Shown here: positions 1 to 12,600 of the stretch, piece by piece
Layout of the letters: the number at the start of each line of letters is the position of its first letter
Numbering within the stretch: the first letter of the stretch is position 1
Assembly: GCA_947632055.1 (NCBI GenBank)
Contig: CANRNS010000008.1
Coordinates: forward strand, 1-42,721
Direction of reading: 5' to 3'
Source: an uncultured Akkermansia sp.
Lineage (GTDB): Bacteria; Verrucomicrobiota; Verrucomicrobiia; Verrucomicrobiales; Akkermansiaceae
DNA length: 42,721 nucleotides
Notes under the pieces: generated by a model
Told to the model about the DNA's origin: nothing
Databases searched by the model: none
The model's input: the letters and a program-made list of their open reading frames with translations, nothing else
Program-made: the position numbers and the translations under genes

Positions 1-8
1 CGTAAATA

Positions 9-33
9 GCAACCGTATGTCCCATGCGGTTGC
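9..33 (+). other. Hairpin at left edge of window
   Basis: GCAACCG (9-15) pairs with CGGTTGC (27-33). The inner bases extend the stem to about 11 bp with one T-G wobble and a three-base loop. A second CGGTTGC copy at 38-44 could compete for the left arm. No T-run follows directly, so it is not a standard intrinsic terminator. It could belong to the end of an upstream gene outside the window. Confidence 0.4.
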
Positions 34-64
34 CCCGCGGTTGCTCGTGTGCCACGGGCCGTAT

Positions 65-83
65 ATCTCTTTTCAAATGCGAT
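65..83. repeat. 19-bp palindrome, copy 1 (degenerate)
   Basis: The left arm ATCTCTTTT is perfect and the centre base is C. The right arm, AAATGCGAT, differs from AAAAGAGAT at two positions. It lies 141 bp upstream of copy 2. It is probably a weaker binding site of the same family as the copies at 206, 286 and 362. Confidence 0.55.
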
Positions 84-99
84 GTCCAGCATCTTTTTC

Positions 100-145
100 A
101 AAAAAATTTTTTCCGCTTGACATTCCCCTCTGCTGACCAATCCAA
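100..145 (+). promoter_or_regulatory. Candidate promoter with UP-like A/T tract and TTGACA
   Basis: An A7T6 tract (100-112) sits just upstream of a perfect TTGACA (117-122), resembling an UP element plus -35 box. At 16-18 bp spacing the -10 region is poor (ATCCAA or similar), so this is only a candidate. If used, it would give a leader of about 300 nt containing palindromes 2 to 4. Confidence 0.22.
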
Positions 146-180
146 ACGCCTCATGAAACAAAATAGATTGATGATCAAGA

Positions 181-189
181 TGCTATCAT
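181..189 (+). promoter_or_regulatory. Candidate extended -10 promoter
   Basis: TGC-TATCAT matches an extended -10 element (TGn followed by a TATAAT-like hexamer). No good -35 lies at standard spacing. The predicted transcription start near 196 would place palindrome 2 (206-224) just downstream, a classical operator position. Weak evidence overall. Confidence 0.25.
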
Positions 190-205
190 CTCAAAAACGC
201 CTCTA

Positions 206-224
206 ATCTCTTTTCAAAAGAGAT
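206..224. repeat. 19-bp perfect palindrome, copy 2
   Basis: ATCTCTTTT (206-214), a central C (215) and AAAAGAGAT (216-224) form a perfect palindrome with 9-bp arms. The one-base centre favours a dimeric DNA-binding site over an RNA hairpin. It is exactly the reverse complement of copy 4 at 362-380, so the two are inverted repeats flanking a 137-bp segment. Confidence 0.75.
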
Positions 225-285
225 AGACCAAAAGACTCCGTGAAGGTTTGAGAATGAAGTATGACACAGAAAAAACGGCGTTCTG

Positions 286-304
286 ATCTCCCTCAAAAAG
301 AGAT
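286..304. repeat. 19-bp palindrome, copy 3 (degenerate left arm)
   Basis: The right arm AAAAGAGAT (296-304) is perfect. The left arm ATCTCCCTC differs from ATCTCTTTT at three positions. Its centre is 80 bp from that of copy 2 and 76 bp from that of copy 4, roughly 7 to 7.5 helical turns, which would suit cooperative or looped binding of one regulator. Confidence 0.6.
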
Positions 305-361
305 GAAAAGAAAGTGTGTAGATTGGTGATAATACGCGCATTGCATAAAAAAGAGCTGTAC

Positions 362-380
362 ATCTCTTTTGAAAAGAGAT
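362..380. repeat. 19-bp perfect palindrome, copy 4
   Basis: ATCTCTTTT (362-370), a central G (371) and AAAAGAGAT (372-380) form a perfect palindrome 79 bp upstream of the ATG at 460. Depending on the true promoter it lies in the leader or close to the promoter. It could be an operator, or one end of an invertible segment together with copy 2. Confidence 0.75.
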
Positions 381-459
381 ACACTGCACGGTACAGGCGT
401 GCCGCCACGCGTGCGTAGAGCGCGTGACGCCGCGGACAGTTCCATCCTCATCCTGCACT

Positions 460-615
460 ATGAAACTCCATCTCCCTACGGGTCTTCGCAAGGCGTTGTT
501 GGCTTGCCTTGCTGCGTTAGCTGCGCACCGTCATGTGCCTCGAACTGTGAGCACGGGCACGGCGGTCCTCGGCGCCTTTTCGTTGATGTGGTCGACCGCC
601 GCCAGGCTCCAGGCT
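460..615 (+). other. Extended signal peptide (residues 1-52)
   Basis: The n-region carries K2, R10 and K11, followed by a hydrophobic core ALLACLAALAA (12-22). A second hydrophobic stretch, TAVLGAFSLMW (34-44), precedes a likely signal peptidase site after RLQA (residue 52). Cleavage after residue 22 is the alternative. The two-part leader resembles extended signal peptides of large autotransporters, which slow Sec export. The MKLHLP start is a style I associate with Akkermansia-like autotransporters. Confidence 0.75.
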
Positions 616-3600
616 CAGTCGACCGACGAGCAGCCGGATGTTCAGCAAGTCGAGCTCATCGAACCGCAGGATGATGCGGAAAGCTCCCTCGCCGCCAACA
701 GCGAGGAAGAAGAGTCGCGTCTCCCGGACGATCTGAAGGCTGCTGCCCCACTTACATATGGCAGCATGCTGATGAGTACGGGAAGGTCGATGAGTCTCCT
801 TTCAGGAGAAGGAGACCTAAGATGGCAGGGGACAGGTGCTCTAAATCTTGGAGACCTGACAGAGGGAGAAGACTGGTCGGCGGCGAGCACGGCTCTCGCC
901 GAGCACGACGTGTACCTGGAGGGTACGCCAAGTGAGGGTTTGACGACGATTGCGGTGACGGTGAATGGCGGGGAAGATGGTATCTCGATGAAGAGTCTGA
1001 CCGTAGGCAAGGCGGGGGACGATTCTGCCATCCAGTACACCTTCAGCGCCGCCGCCGACACGCCGCAGACCATCAAGGTGACGAGTGCGCTGACCCTGAA
1101 CGTGGGCGAAATGAGCCTTGGATCCGGGGTGTCCGTGACTGCGGGGAGCCTCGTTATTCCAGCTCCAACGACGGTGAATCTGGGAGTGGGTTCTTCACTC
1201 GAGATTCAGGGGGGAACAGTTTCGTCGGGGTTGACATTGAAAGGAACCGGAAAATTCGCCGTGACGGGAGGTCAAATCACTGTTGCTTTCAGTGCGGTCG
1301 AGACTTCCACCCTCGGGAGCCTTACGGTGTCGGGAGAGTCTACCCATCTAACCATCATGTATCCGGTAGCTGGTACAGTAATGTACCAAGACGTGAAATT
1401 GGGAGGAGGCTACCTTTGTTTTGGTACCAGCGATAAAACATGTACTAATCAGATTGTTAATTTGAACCTTGTTGATGGGACTACGAGCGATGTATCTGCA
1501 ACTAACGGATCAAGAACAGATAATTATTTGAAACTGAGCGGGGATGTAACTGGTTCCGGAACGTTGGTATGGAGTGATCATGGAGGGAGAAGTTATGGTG
1601 GATATTTCCAATTTGCTGAGGGAGTGAGTTTGGACAAGTTTGGGGGGACAATTGAGGTGAATGAAAGTTGTGGGTATTTTGAGCTTCAAGTGTTATCCAA
1701 TGCTCATGTCGGGAAAGGAACGACGGAAGGGAGCGGAACAGGCGGTGTCAAAATCACGAAAACCCCGAAACTCGTCATGGAAACTTCCTCTGAGCTCTGG
1801 GTCAAGGAAGCGTTCAACGTCACAGATACCTTAACCCTTGCGACTGGTTCCAGCCTGGAGTTGAGCGGAATTAGTGGCGCAACGGTGGCCACCTTGGCGG
1901 GGAGTGGGGGGACGGTTATTTTGGATAACAGCGGGCTGACAGTAAATGCAAAGGCGGCGAACGCCGGAGCCATGGGAGGAATTGAGTTTAAGGACGCGAC
2001 TTCTTCCTTCACGCTGACGACGGGGAATTTGACTGTGGGGGATTTGAAGGGAGGGGGGACGGTGACGTTGAGTGGCGCGGATGCCAAGCTGACGCTGGCG
2101 TACGGTGGAGATCAAGAGGGGAGTTTTGGGGGAGCGATCAGCGCGGCGGAGCTGGCTTATGCCGGGACGGACAAGACGAAGAAGTTCACGCTGACGCAGG
2201 GTTTTGCCGGCGCGAAGCTGACCCTGAGCGGCGGTATCTTGGTGTTGCAGGGATCAGTCGGTGCAGGGGGAGAGAATACGTGGAACATCAGCGGGAATAC
2301 GCAGCTGGATTTGAGCGCGGAAGGACTCAGTTTCTCCGGTACAAGTATTATGTTGACGGTCGATGTGAGGGAGGAGAACACGCTGGGAGCGCTCAAGCTG
2401 AGCGAGGCGGTGTTTACAGCTCTGAAGGGTTCGACTGGTGGTGTCGATAAAAAATTGACACTCAATCTGACGGGAACTACGTCCGGGCATAAGTACAGGC
2501 TGATTGATACAACGGTGCTGGGAAGCAGCGTTACGCAAGAGACTTTGCAGGAGTTCTTGGACAGTATCCTGTCGAGCCATGATGCGGGGTGGCGAGGTAG
2601 TGTGACAATTGATGGGGATGGCTACCTGACGGTGACGTTGGGGCACGCCTTGACGTGGGATACCGCCAACCAGAACGGGACGTGGAAGACTTATGCAGAC
2701 GGAGATAGTGCGAAACCATGGGATGATGGCAATGCCGGAGGTGGGGACAGTGCGTTCTATGCGGGAGACAGCGTGGCGTTCAATGACAGCACGGGCACAG
2801 AACACAGCATCACGATAGAAGGAGATGTTGCGCCGCAGGACATGGAGGTGCAGGCGGGGACGTGGACGTTCAGCAGCGGAGGATCCGCCTCCATTACTTC
2901 CGAAAACGGCGTCCTGACGGTGTCGGGTGCAAATGCTGACGTGACCTTCTCGGACTCCGTGAGCATCAACTTTGGCGGTGGCATCACGGTCGAATCCGGT
3001 TCGTTGAGCTTTGGAACGGCAGAGGCAGCGGGCTCGAATACTCTCACTCTCTCGGGAGAACTGACGATCGGGAACATGGGTATTGAAGCGGCGGCAACGC
3101 CTGAGGCGACGGTAACCGTCTATTCCTCCGGCGCCAAGACTTTCGTTGATGCAGATGGAGACGGCTACATGGTCAACATCGGCAAGAATGGCAAACTCGT
3201 CTTCAGCGGAAATGCTTCGGTGTCCGCTTGGTCTAGTTTGGATAATTCGGACGGGAGCGCGTTTGTGCATGGCGAGGGCGAGTTGGTGTTCGATAATGTC
3301 GGTACTTGGGTGGTAGGTGGAACAGGTGTCTTACATAACTTCCTTAAAGCCAACGACGATTCAAGTTCGCCTGCACTTGGAAATTTGAGGATTTCCGGAA
3401 ACTCAACCTTCTGTATGGCAAATGCTAGTAAAACCGCTAGCAAACTAGCCAATGTCGGAAATATATGGGTGAATGATGGCGCTACCTTCATGGTGTATAA
3501 TGGAGCCGACTTGGGCACAACTGCGGAAGGCGGCAACACTCTGCATCTCTCCGGTCAGGGTTCTCATGTTTCCCGAGTAAATGATGTGGTTACGCACGCT

Positions 3601-6600
3601 ATGGAGGCAGCTTTCTACGTTGAGACTGCTAGCACTCTGCAGACGGGATGGGCGATTGAGGCGGAGGCAGACACATCGATTGGTGTCGCGGGGGTGCCTT
3701 CTGCGGGAACGTATGCAGTGGGTTCCGTTTACACATTGAACGGGGAGTTGCGAGGGAATGGACATACGATTACCAAGCGAGCCGGCGGTGTGCTGCAACT
3801 TGGCACTGATTTCCACACGGATACGACAGGCGGTTGCCTCGATATTGAGGGCGGTTCCATCAAGCTGAACTACAGCAATAACCATGCCAATGCTCTGGAG
3901 AACTACGCTATCAGCTTCTCGGAAGACAGCACGGGAGTTGATGGCTACTATACCAACACGTCTGCGCGCATGCTGGATGTCACCGCCACGGCGACGAATG
4001 GTTACGTGGTGAAGTATCTGGAGGGAACGGCAGATCTGACGGCGTCCATCAAGGGCGCGGCGAATTCCAAGCTCATCATCAACTTTGACGGGACTGCGTT
4101 TGGCGGTACGGCACTGGAGGAAGCTAAGGTGTACGCGGACATCACTCGCGCCACCGGTGCAAGTAGCGGGTTGAGTCTCACGAAGAGGGGTGCGGGGACG
4201 CAGACGATTGTGGGTAGTTTTGCGGGCGGCGCGTTGGCTGTGGAGGGCGGCAAGCTGGTGCTGGGTGATTCCGATTCGGAGGAATTGATTGATGTGAAGA
4301 GCGGCATCACCGTGACCGGAGGCGAGCTGGATTTGAACGTCGGCAGCAGTTTGAATAACAACACCATCGTAAAGGGTGCAATTACCGTCAACGGCGGCGG
4401 CACGCTGAAGGCGAATCAACTCGCCGGAGGAACGAACCCCGGAAACACGGATTTCTTTGGATACGGGCACACCGACGCGGCGATGCTCGTGGGAACGACC
4501 GGAGATGGCGCTTCAAGCGGCACGGTGGAGGTCGGCACGGAGGGACAGCTTGGTGGTCATCTGCTGGTGAATCACCTGGAGCTGAACCATGCGGACAGTT
4601 CGGTCAAGGTGCATGGGGACGCCTGCCTCGGGTACTATAAGAGCGATGGCGGCAAGCATGCGAACTACGTGGATGCCGGCGGGCTGACGGTGGACGGCAA
4701 CCTGGTGACGGGCGGCACTCTGACGGTGCGGAATGGAGGCACGGTGACGGTGGGCGGCTGGTACCGCGGCAGCGCGACGAATGTGAATCAAAACGGAGGG
4801 AATATCACTGTTACCACCGGCGGCAGCATGACGGTGGGCGGGGATATCAAGGTGGATGCCGTGAGTGTGAGCGGCAAGAAAGAGGACGGGATGTCGTCGA
4901 GCCTCACGGTGGAGGGCGCGACGCAGTCTTACGGCAGCATCACGGTCGGCACGGCCGATGCGGAAGGCGGGCAGGTGGTCCTCGGCAGCGACAGCGACGT
5001 TAGGGACAGCTCAATCATCGTGAGCGGAACGGTGAACGTGACCAACGGCGGCACCCTGACGTTGAGGAGAGATACGCAGGCATCCCAGTTGACAGGCAAC
5101 GGCAGTGTGACGGGCGAAGGGACCTTGAAGCTGACCGGGAATGGGGGAAGTTTCTCGGGTAGCATCGGCTCGAACTTGGATTATGCCGGGAGCGGGACGT
5201 TCACCTACACGGGAGCTTTCTCGGGGGCGAATTTGACCGTGACGAATGGGGAATTGAAACTGAGCAGCGGCGCCACGTTCGGAGAGAGCACCACGGCGAC
5301 AGTGAAACAAGGCAGTAAGCTGAACTTAAATGGGGGTTCCTACGTTGCGGCTGGTGGCTCCGATGGCGGGATGACTGTCGCTCTGGCTGGCGGCGAGCTG
5401 CACTTGAACCAAAATTCAGAAATCGGTGTCCTGTATGGAAGCGGAAAAGTAACCGCACAATATAACGGGATGAGACTGGACCTATCGGGCAAGGCTGGGG
5501 AGGATCAAGTGTTTAATGGGTCGGTGTGTCCGTCAGGCGTTAGCACTGAAACAAATTTGACGGGTAGGATGTACTTGGGGGATGGCGCCAGCCTTCGCTA
5601 CAGCACGGTGAAAGTGACCGGAACGCTGGCGATGCAGAATTCGAGTAATGCGATCTCGGCAACGGTGGAAACGCTGCAGGTGGGGGGAACATCAGGCATC
5701 GTCCAGCTTGGGAATAACACGACCTTGACTGTCACGGGGAGTCTCGCTGACATAGCGGGTGGTACAGACCATGGCTCCATCACCGGTACGGGCACGTTGA
5801 AGCTGACGGCGGGTGGAGAGATGTACAGCGGGAATGTGTCGGCGAATTTGGTGTATGAGGGGGCGGGGACGCAGACGCTGGGCGGGGAGGTGACGGGAAG
5901 CACGGTGACGGTGAATACTGAGGGAGGAACCTTGAAGGTGGGGACGCTGGGGAGCGGAAGCACGGCGGTGACACTCACGCAGGGGACGCTGGAAGTAACG
6001 AGCGGCGGGAAGTTCACGCTGGCGACGGGTGAAGGAACAACGCGGGGCCTGACGGTGGGGAGCGGTGTGACGAGTTTGGAGGTGAGCGGGGCGGGAGACG
6101 GTGCGACGGCTTCGCTGAGTGCGTTGGATTTGTCGGGGAAACTGTCGGTTAAGTCATTGGCGTTGACTGTGGAGCAACTGACGGGGCACGGCGGCAATGC
6201 GACGCTGACCCTGGGGGAGGACGGCGATGTAACTGTGAAAAGCGTGCTGAACCAGAGTGAAAGCAGCGGTGGAGCCGTCAAGTTCGAAGGCGGCAGTCTG
6301 AAGCTCGCCAACGGCACCAACCGCATCTCGGGCGGGATTGACGTGGGTGGGGGCGGCGGCACGATCGACCTCGGTGCAGCGGCGGTGTCGGGCGGTCAGT
6401 ATCGTAACCTGATTACGACGCTGAGCGGGAGCGGCAAGCTTGCCCTGCAGGCGACGGACGCAAGCAGCGATCTGACCGTCATGTTCAGCGATGCCTCGGG
6501 GGATGACGTGAGCAAGAGCGTAACGCTGGACCTGGCGGAGCATGTGGTTTTGCAGGCGGAGCAGAAAGGTCTCACGCTGGCGAGTGTGAGCGGCGCGGGC

Positions 6601-9600
6601 ACAATTGGCGGCGCGAGCACGGGAACGGGCGCCTTGACGATTACGGGCAACAGCGCGGAGGACGCGGCTTTCACCGGGCTGATCGCCACCAACGCGAATG
6701 TGCAGGTGAACAGTGGGAGCAAGTGGACACTGGGCGGAGGGGCACAGATTCAGGGGGCGTTGGGCCTGGAGGGCGGTCTGCAAATCACCGGTGAGGTGAA
6801 GCTTATGACTGCCGGCGCGTTGACGCTGGGAGCGAATGCGAGCTTGGCGAAGTTGGAAGTCGCCGAGACAGCGGTGTTGGATTTGACCGGCATCGAGACG
6901 CCGGGCACTGGCGCGATCAAGCTGAGCGCGGCGCCGACGGGGAGACTGTTCGACGGTGGGCTGACGCTGAAGCTCACGAATGAGGCGCCGACCTACGACT
7001 GGAAGTATCAGTTGTTTGATCTGAGCGAGGTGGGCGGCACTCTGTCGAATTACGATACGCTGCAGACGGTCTTGCAGGAGGCACTCGGCACCATCGACGG
7101 ACACAGCACCTGGAGCTACAAGTTGGATGCAAACGGGCAGCTGTCCATCGCGGTGGAGAGCCGTGAGCTGACGTGGGATCAGGACAACAACGAGAACACG
7201 TGGAACGGAAGCAACACGAACTGGAAGTCAGGCGGAGTTGGCATCGCGTTCGACGCGCTGGACAACGCCATCTTTGACAGCGACGGCGAGGCCGTGACCA
7301 TCGGCGGAGCGGTCGTCGCGAACGATGTGACGGTGAAGCAGGGGGGGAATTGGAGCTGGACGGTGGGCGGGAACAGCTCGCTGACCGTGGAGGGGGCGTT
7401 CACGATCGGCAGTGCGGAACAAGCGGCGACGCTGACCCTGAGTTCGACCGGCGATACGACGGAGACTGCCGGCGCGTACACCGTGACGGATGGTATCGAG
7501 GTGCAAGAAAAAGGCGAGTTGATCGTGGAGATATCCCAGGGGAAATGGAACTTCGGAGAAAAGGGGGTGCACGGCGCCGGCGCCCTGACCCTCGATTTGA
7601 CACCGGGCGGCGCAGCAGGTGCGGGAGTAACCGGAGGCACGTACGTCCTCGGAGAAGTTCTTAATAAAATTCTTGGGGAGAGCCTCGGAACCTTGAAATT
7701 GCAGGCGAAGGGTGCGGGCAATGTGAATGTCGATCTCACGGATGCGAGCTCAAGTCGTCTGTCCGGCGTCACGACCTTGTCCGTGGGCGAGACGGTGAGT
7801 CTTGCGATTGCGGAGGGCTACAATAATCAGCTGGGAACGGATGTAACGAAGACCCTGACGCTGATGGGCACGGGGACGAGCGTCCGAGGCGCGCTGCACT
7901 TTGCCACGAACGCGACCGTGGGTCGCACCGTCGTTTTGGGCGTTGATGGGGTGACCATCTCCGCCGTGGGCGGCCATACGGGAACCATTTCGAAGCTGGA
8001 CGGCGCGAGCAAGGCTCTCACCGTCGGTGGGGCAAGCGGCAGTACGATAGAGGTGGATGGACTGAGCGGAGCCTTGAAGAGCATCGAGGTGGTGAACAAC
8101 GGGACGCTGGCTCTGAACTTTGATGCAGGCACAACGGACGGCGTGACTTCGACCGGGGCGGTGAGCGTCGGTAGCACCAACACGCTGGAACTGCAGGCGA
8201 ATGGGGATGGGGCGACTGCGCGGACGTACAAGTTCGGCGATTTGGATGGCAGCGGCACCGTGACCCTGGGGAAGAATGTGACGCTGGAGCTCACCGCCGC
8301 GGAGAGTGGGAGCAAGTTTGCCGGAAGCCTCAGCGGGGGGACAGTCAACGTGACCGGCGGCAGCTGGACCTGGCAGAGGGGTGGGCAGACGAACACAGCG
8401 GTGCAGGTGGGCGCGAACGGTACGGTTTCTCTGCAGGGGACGGGGACTAGCTCCTCCCTGCTGATGGCGATTCAGGAGAACGTGACATCTGCGGGCAGTT
8501 TGAGTCTGAAGGATGTGAGTTTTGCAACGGGGAAGGGCGTGAACGTGACCGGCGGGACGGCGTTGAACCTGAGCGGCGTCATCACCATGGCCGATAACAC
8601 GGGCATCAAGGTGAACAATGGCGCCACGAGTGTGGCGGTGAGCCTGGACGGCGTGAAGCTCACCGGGCAGATCGATGTGACGGCAGCGGCGGGCGCGACG
8701 CTGAAGGGAGCCATCACGATGGGCGGCGCTGTGAAGGACGGCATTACCAACCACATCGATCTGAAGGGGGCTGGTACACTGAAGGTGGAAGACAAAACCA
8801 CGCTGAAGATTTCGGTGACCGGTCGTACCGTGGCAGCGGATTCGTACGATACGAGCGATCTCTGGGCGCTGGGGTTGACGTATGATCAGGTGAAGACAAT
8901 CAGCGAGCTGAAGACCGACTTCACCATCACCTTGACGGGTTGGGAGTCCGCCCAAGCCGAGGAGCTGCACATCTCCTTCCTGAATACTCAAGGTTGGAAG
9001 TTATTGGGGGAGAACGGTGATCAATTCTCGGTGGAGCAGCAGGCGGTGATCGACGCTTTCCTGAAGCACGTGACGGTGGAAAGCGTGGACACGACTGAAC
9101 GGTATCTCAAGCTGGATAAGTACGGGCATCTGGAGTTGGAGCCTTCCGAGGCGGTGGATCGTTATTGGAACGGCGGCGTGAATGAGGATGAGATCGCGCT
9201 CACCTGGGGAGGAGTAGTGTGGGACAATGACGATACGACTACTGGAAAGGAGACGCTCGAGACGTTCCACAGCGAGAACAAGGATCATGCGATACTGAGC
9301 AGCGCGAACGCGAGCAGCACGGTCGTCGTGACCGTGGAGAATGGAATTGCCGCGGGCAACGTCACCTTCAACGAGACGGCCATGACAGAGGGAACGCCGG
9401 GAGATAAGGCGGATTGGGCGAACTGGAGGATGGATCTGCAGGGGAGCTTCTCGTCGGAGGGTACGCTGAAACTGGCGGATCAGACTTCCGTGGCGATGGG
9501 GAAGGCGTCGGATGCGAGTGCCGACACGACGGTGACGTTGAACGACATCACGATGGGATCGGGGGCGGTTCTGTACTTCCGGGGCGGTACGAGCACGGTG

Positions 9601-12600
9601 AAATCCATCTCCTTTGGGGATACGCCATCAGGCATCACGGGACCGACGGAAGCGGGGGATGGCACACGCGCAAGGGTTCAGCTGGATGCGGAGGGCATCA
9701 GCTGGGGCGGCGGCCTGACCATCGACGAGGATGTGGACGTGACCATGAAGGCCGGAACAACGGGCATCAACGGCAAGGCGGGGAGCTCCGATACGAGCGT
9801 GACCCTGAGAGAAGGCGCCACCCTGACCATTGACGGCGATGGGAGCAAAGCGCTCGGTAGTGTGGATGTGCAGTCAGGCTCCACCATCACCATCAAGAAT
9901 CAGAAAGGATGGGGAACGGAAGCCGGAACCAGCGTGGTGACAGGTGAGGGCACGATGATCTGGGACGGTTTGGAAACCGCCGGGAAGGAGGAAGGAAGCC
10001 ACATCGTGCAGGCTCTGCTGGGGACGGAGGAGAACCAGCTGGCACGCCTGGAGCTGAGGAGTACCTCGCTGACCGTGGCGCAGGATGAAACGGGGCAGGA
10101 GCGTGGCGGCAACGTGGCGAACGTGAAGAGCGTGCAGGAGCTCGTTCTGGCGGGGACGTCTGAGCTGCATGTGTACAGCAGTCTGGTCGGTACGGGGCAC
10201 ACCATCGAGGTGAACGATGACAGCGCGACGACGGAGGCCATCAGCTGGCGCAGTCAGGAACAGCCGTCGACTTCGGACATTGAGTTGAACTGGAACATTG
10301 AGCTGGACAAGAGTACGACCGTGAAGGGCTACGTGAACGAGAGCGGCGTGGGCAAGAACCTGTACAGCGGACAGCTCACGCTGGGGGCGAACACCCTGAC
10401 GGTGGAGGGTTCGCTGGAGTTCACCGGAGGATTCAACGTGACGGCGGAGACGCCGACCGCTGGCAGTTCCATCAAGGTGGCGGATGGCGGGACGCTCACC
10501 ATCTCCAGCGAACGGGATGCTTTGAGCGAGATCAGTATCGACCTCAGCGGCACGAGCACGGGCGGCACCCTAGCTATCGGGAGTGCGGGCACGCGCACCA
10601 ACTACACTGTGGGAGAATTGAAGGGGGCGCATGGAAACGTGACGGGCGGCAGGCTGACCGTGAACAAAGGCGACTACAGCGGCGGGATGGACCTGGCAGT
10701 CTTGACCCTGGGGAGTTCGAGTTTCACCTACGGCGGCACGGGGGAGACCGACACGCTGACCATGGCGGGGTATGACCTGACCCTGAACGGCACGCTCACC
10801 GTGGGGACGTTCACCGGCACGGCGGCGGCTGAAATCAAGAACAGCGAGGACCCCGGCAGCGGCAAGCTCGTGGTGACAGGGGCGACCGGTACGTTCAATG
10901 GCACGGTGGGTGTTGCGATGGAGTACAACGCTTCGGGTTCCGGAACGGGCTTCACGGTGCACCAGTTTACGGGCAGTGCGCTGACGGTGCAAAAAGGCAG
11001 CCTGACGATTGGCGAGGCTTTGACGAAGGGGACCACGCAGGTGACCCTCAGCGGCGGAACCTTGACGGCGCACGGGACGATTTCCAATCTCGCCGCCGGT
11101 ACGGAAGGGGATGGGGGCGCTTACACCGCGGGCGGCACGCTGACGATTGACGGCGCAACCACCCTGTCGGCGATGACGGGCAAGCTGACCTCCCTGCAGC
11201 TGGGCGGGGGTCTCACGCTGGGGGCGGGCAGCTTCGAATTCGAGAAGATCGAGGTGATGGAGGCGGACCGCCTGCTGAACATCGCGCTCTCGTACGCCGA
11301 GGAAGGGAGTGCGTTGAACGGCACAACAATTGCCCTGGGCAACGAGGGCGTCACTGGCGGGAACACGCTGAAGCTCGTGATTGGCAGCGATGTGTTGGGG
11401 GCTCTGAAAAGTAAGGCGGGAGAGGGGACAAGTGCGGAGTACGGGCTCTTCACGGGCGTGTCGGGAGAGGAGTGGCACAGCGACATTGAGCTGGTCTTGA
11501 GCGATGTGACGCTGGAGGATCGCTGGAGTCTCGTCCTGAATGACGCCGGTCAACTCGTTTATGCCAAGGACACCGGAGCCTTGACCCTGCGTGGCGACAA
11601 GGATGCAGAGGAGCACCACGATTTCACGTGGAATACGGAGGCTACAAACAAGCCGTGGGATCTCAGCAACAAGGGAACGACGAGCTTCCAAGACGGCGAT
11701 GATGTCGTGTTTGTGGATGATAATACCGGAACAAACACGGTGACGGTGATGTCAGGGGGCGTGACGGCGGAGAGCATGGAGGTGCAGAGCGGTGAGTGGA
11801 CGTTCGACAGCGGGAATGTGACCGTGAGCGGCGCGTTGACTGTGAGGGGCGGGGCGAACGTGACCTTCAACAAGACGCTCAATGTGAGTGGCGACACCAC
11901 AGTGAATACCCGCAGCAGCCTCACGCTGGCCGAGGCGGCGACACTGGTGACCTTGACCAACGACGGAACTGTGACGCTGAGCAATGCGGCGAGCCTGCAG
12001 GCGACCACCCTCGGCGGCAGCGGCAGCATCACCGGCTCATCCGATACGGGTGGTTCGACCAGCCTCGTTTCCGTCTCCGGTTTCGATAACTTCACCGGTT
12101 CCATCTCCGGCGCCAACTTGACTGTGACGGGGAGCGCCGGCATCTTCAGCGGCAGCTTCTCGGGCGGCGCTCTCTTGGTGAATGATGGTGGCTCGCTGAC
12201 CATCAGTAGCGAGAACAAGAACGTCACTGCGACCGGCACGACACTCGGCGGCTCGTTGACGGTGTCCACGGCGGCGAATGGAGACAACGCACGGGTGAGA
12301 CTTGGCGCGCTGGAATTGCAGAGCGGCGGCTCGCTGACGGTGAACGAGAGCGGTGCGGTTGAACTGAGACAACTCAGCGGCAACACCGGCTCCATCGGCG
12401 GCGCAGGGAAGATCACCCTGAGGGGGAGCGAGGGCAGCAGCTTCGGCGGTCAGCTGGGAGATACGATCGGTGCGTTGAATTTCACGGTGGATCTGTCCAA
12501 GCCGGACGAGACCCCCAGCCTGACCCTCACCGGGACGGTGGCAGCCGGCAGAGGTACGATCACCGTGAACAGCGGCGTGCTGAATCTTGGCGCGTCCGAG

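Larger units (their letters stand above)
1..459. other. Upstream non-coding region of the giant gene
   Basis: No convincing gene is seen here. Short frames at 24-206 (+) and 186-491 (-) have no recognisable protein character. The region holds a hairpin at 9-33, an A7T6 tract at 100-112, a TTGACA hexamer at 117-122, an extended -10-like TGCTATCAT at 181-189 and four copies of a 19-bp palindrome. It is visibly more AT-rich than the gene body, as expected of a promoter region. Confidence 0.7.
2650..7167 (+). other. Passenger cassette 2 (residues 731-2236)
   Basis: It opens with the junction LTWDTANQNGTW...GDSVAFND, continues with MEVQAGTWTF, and holds long repeats A1 and C0. Beta-strand repeats with GSFSGSIGSNLDYAG (near 5146) and SGNVSANLVYEG (near 5818) follow. 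It closes with the cap YQLFDLSEVGG...WSYKLDANGQLS. This is one of the three longest repeat cassettes between junctions. Confidence 0.6.

Noticed and set aside
24..206. 60-codon + strand frame in the upstream region
   Set aside because: Low-complexity translation with no family signal, overlapping palindrome 1 and promoter-like elements.
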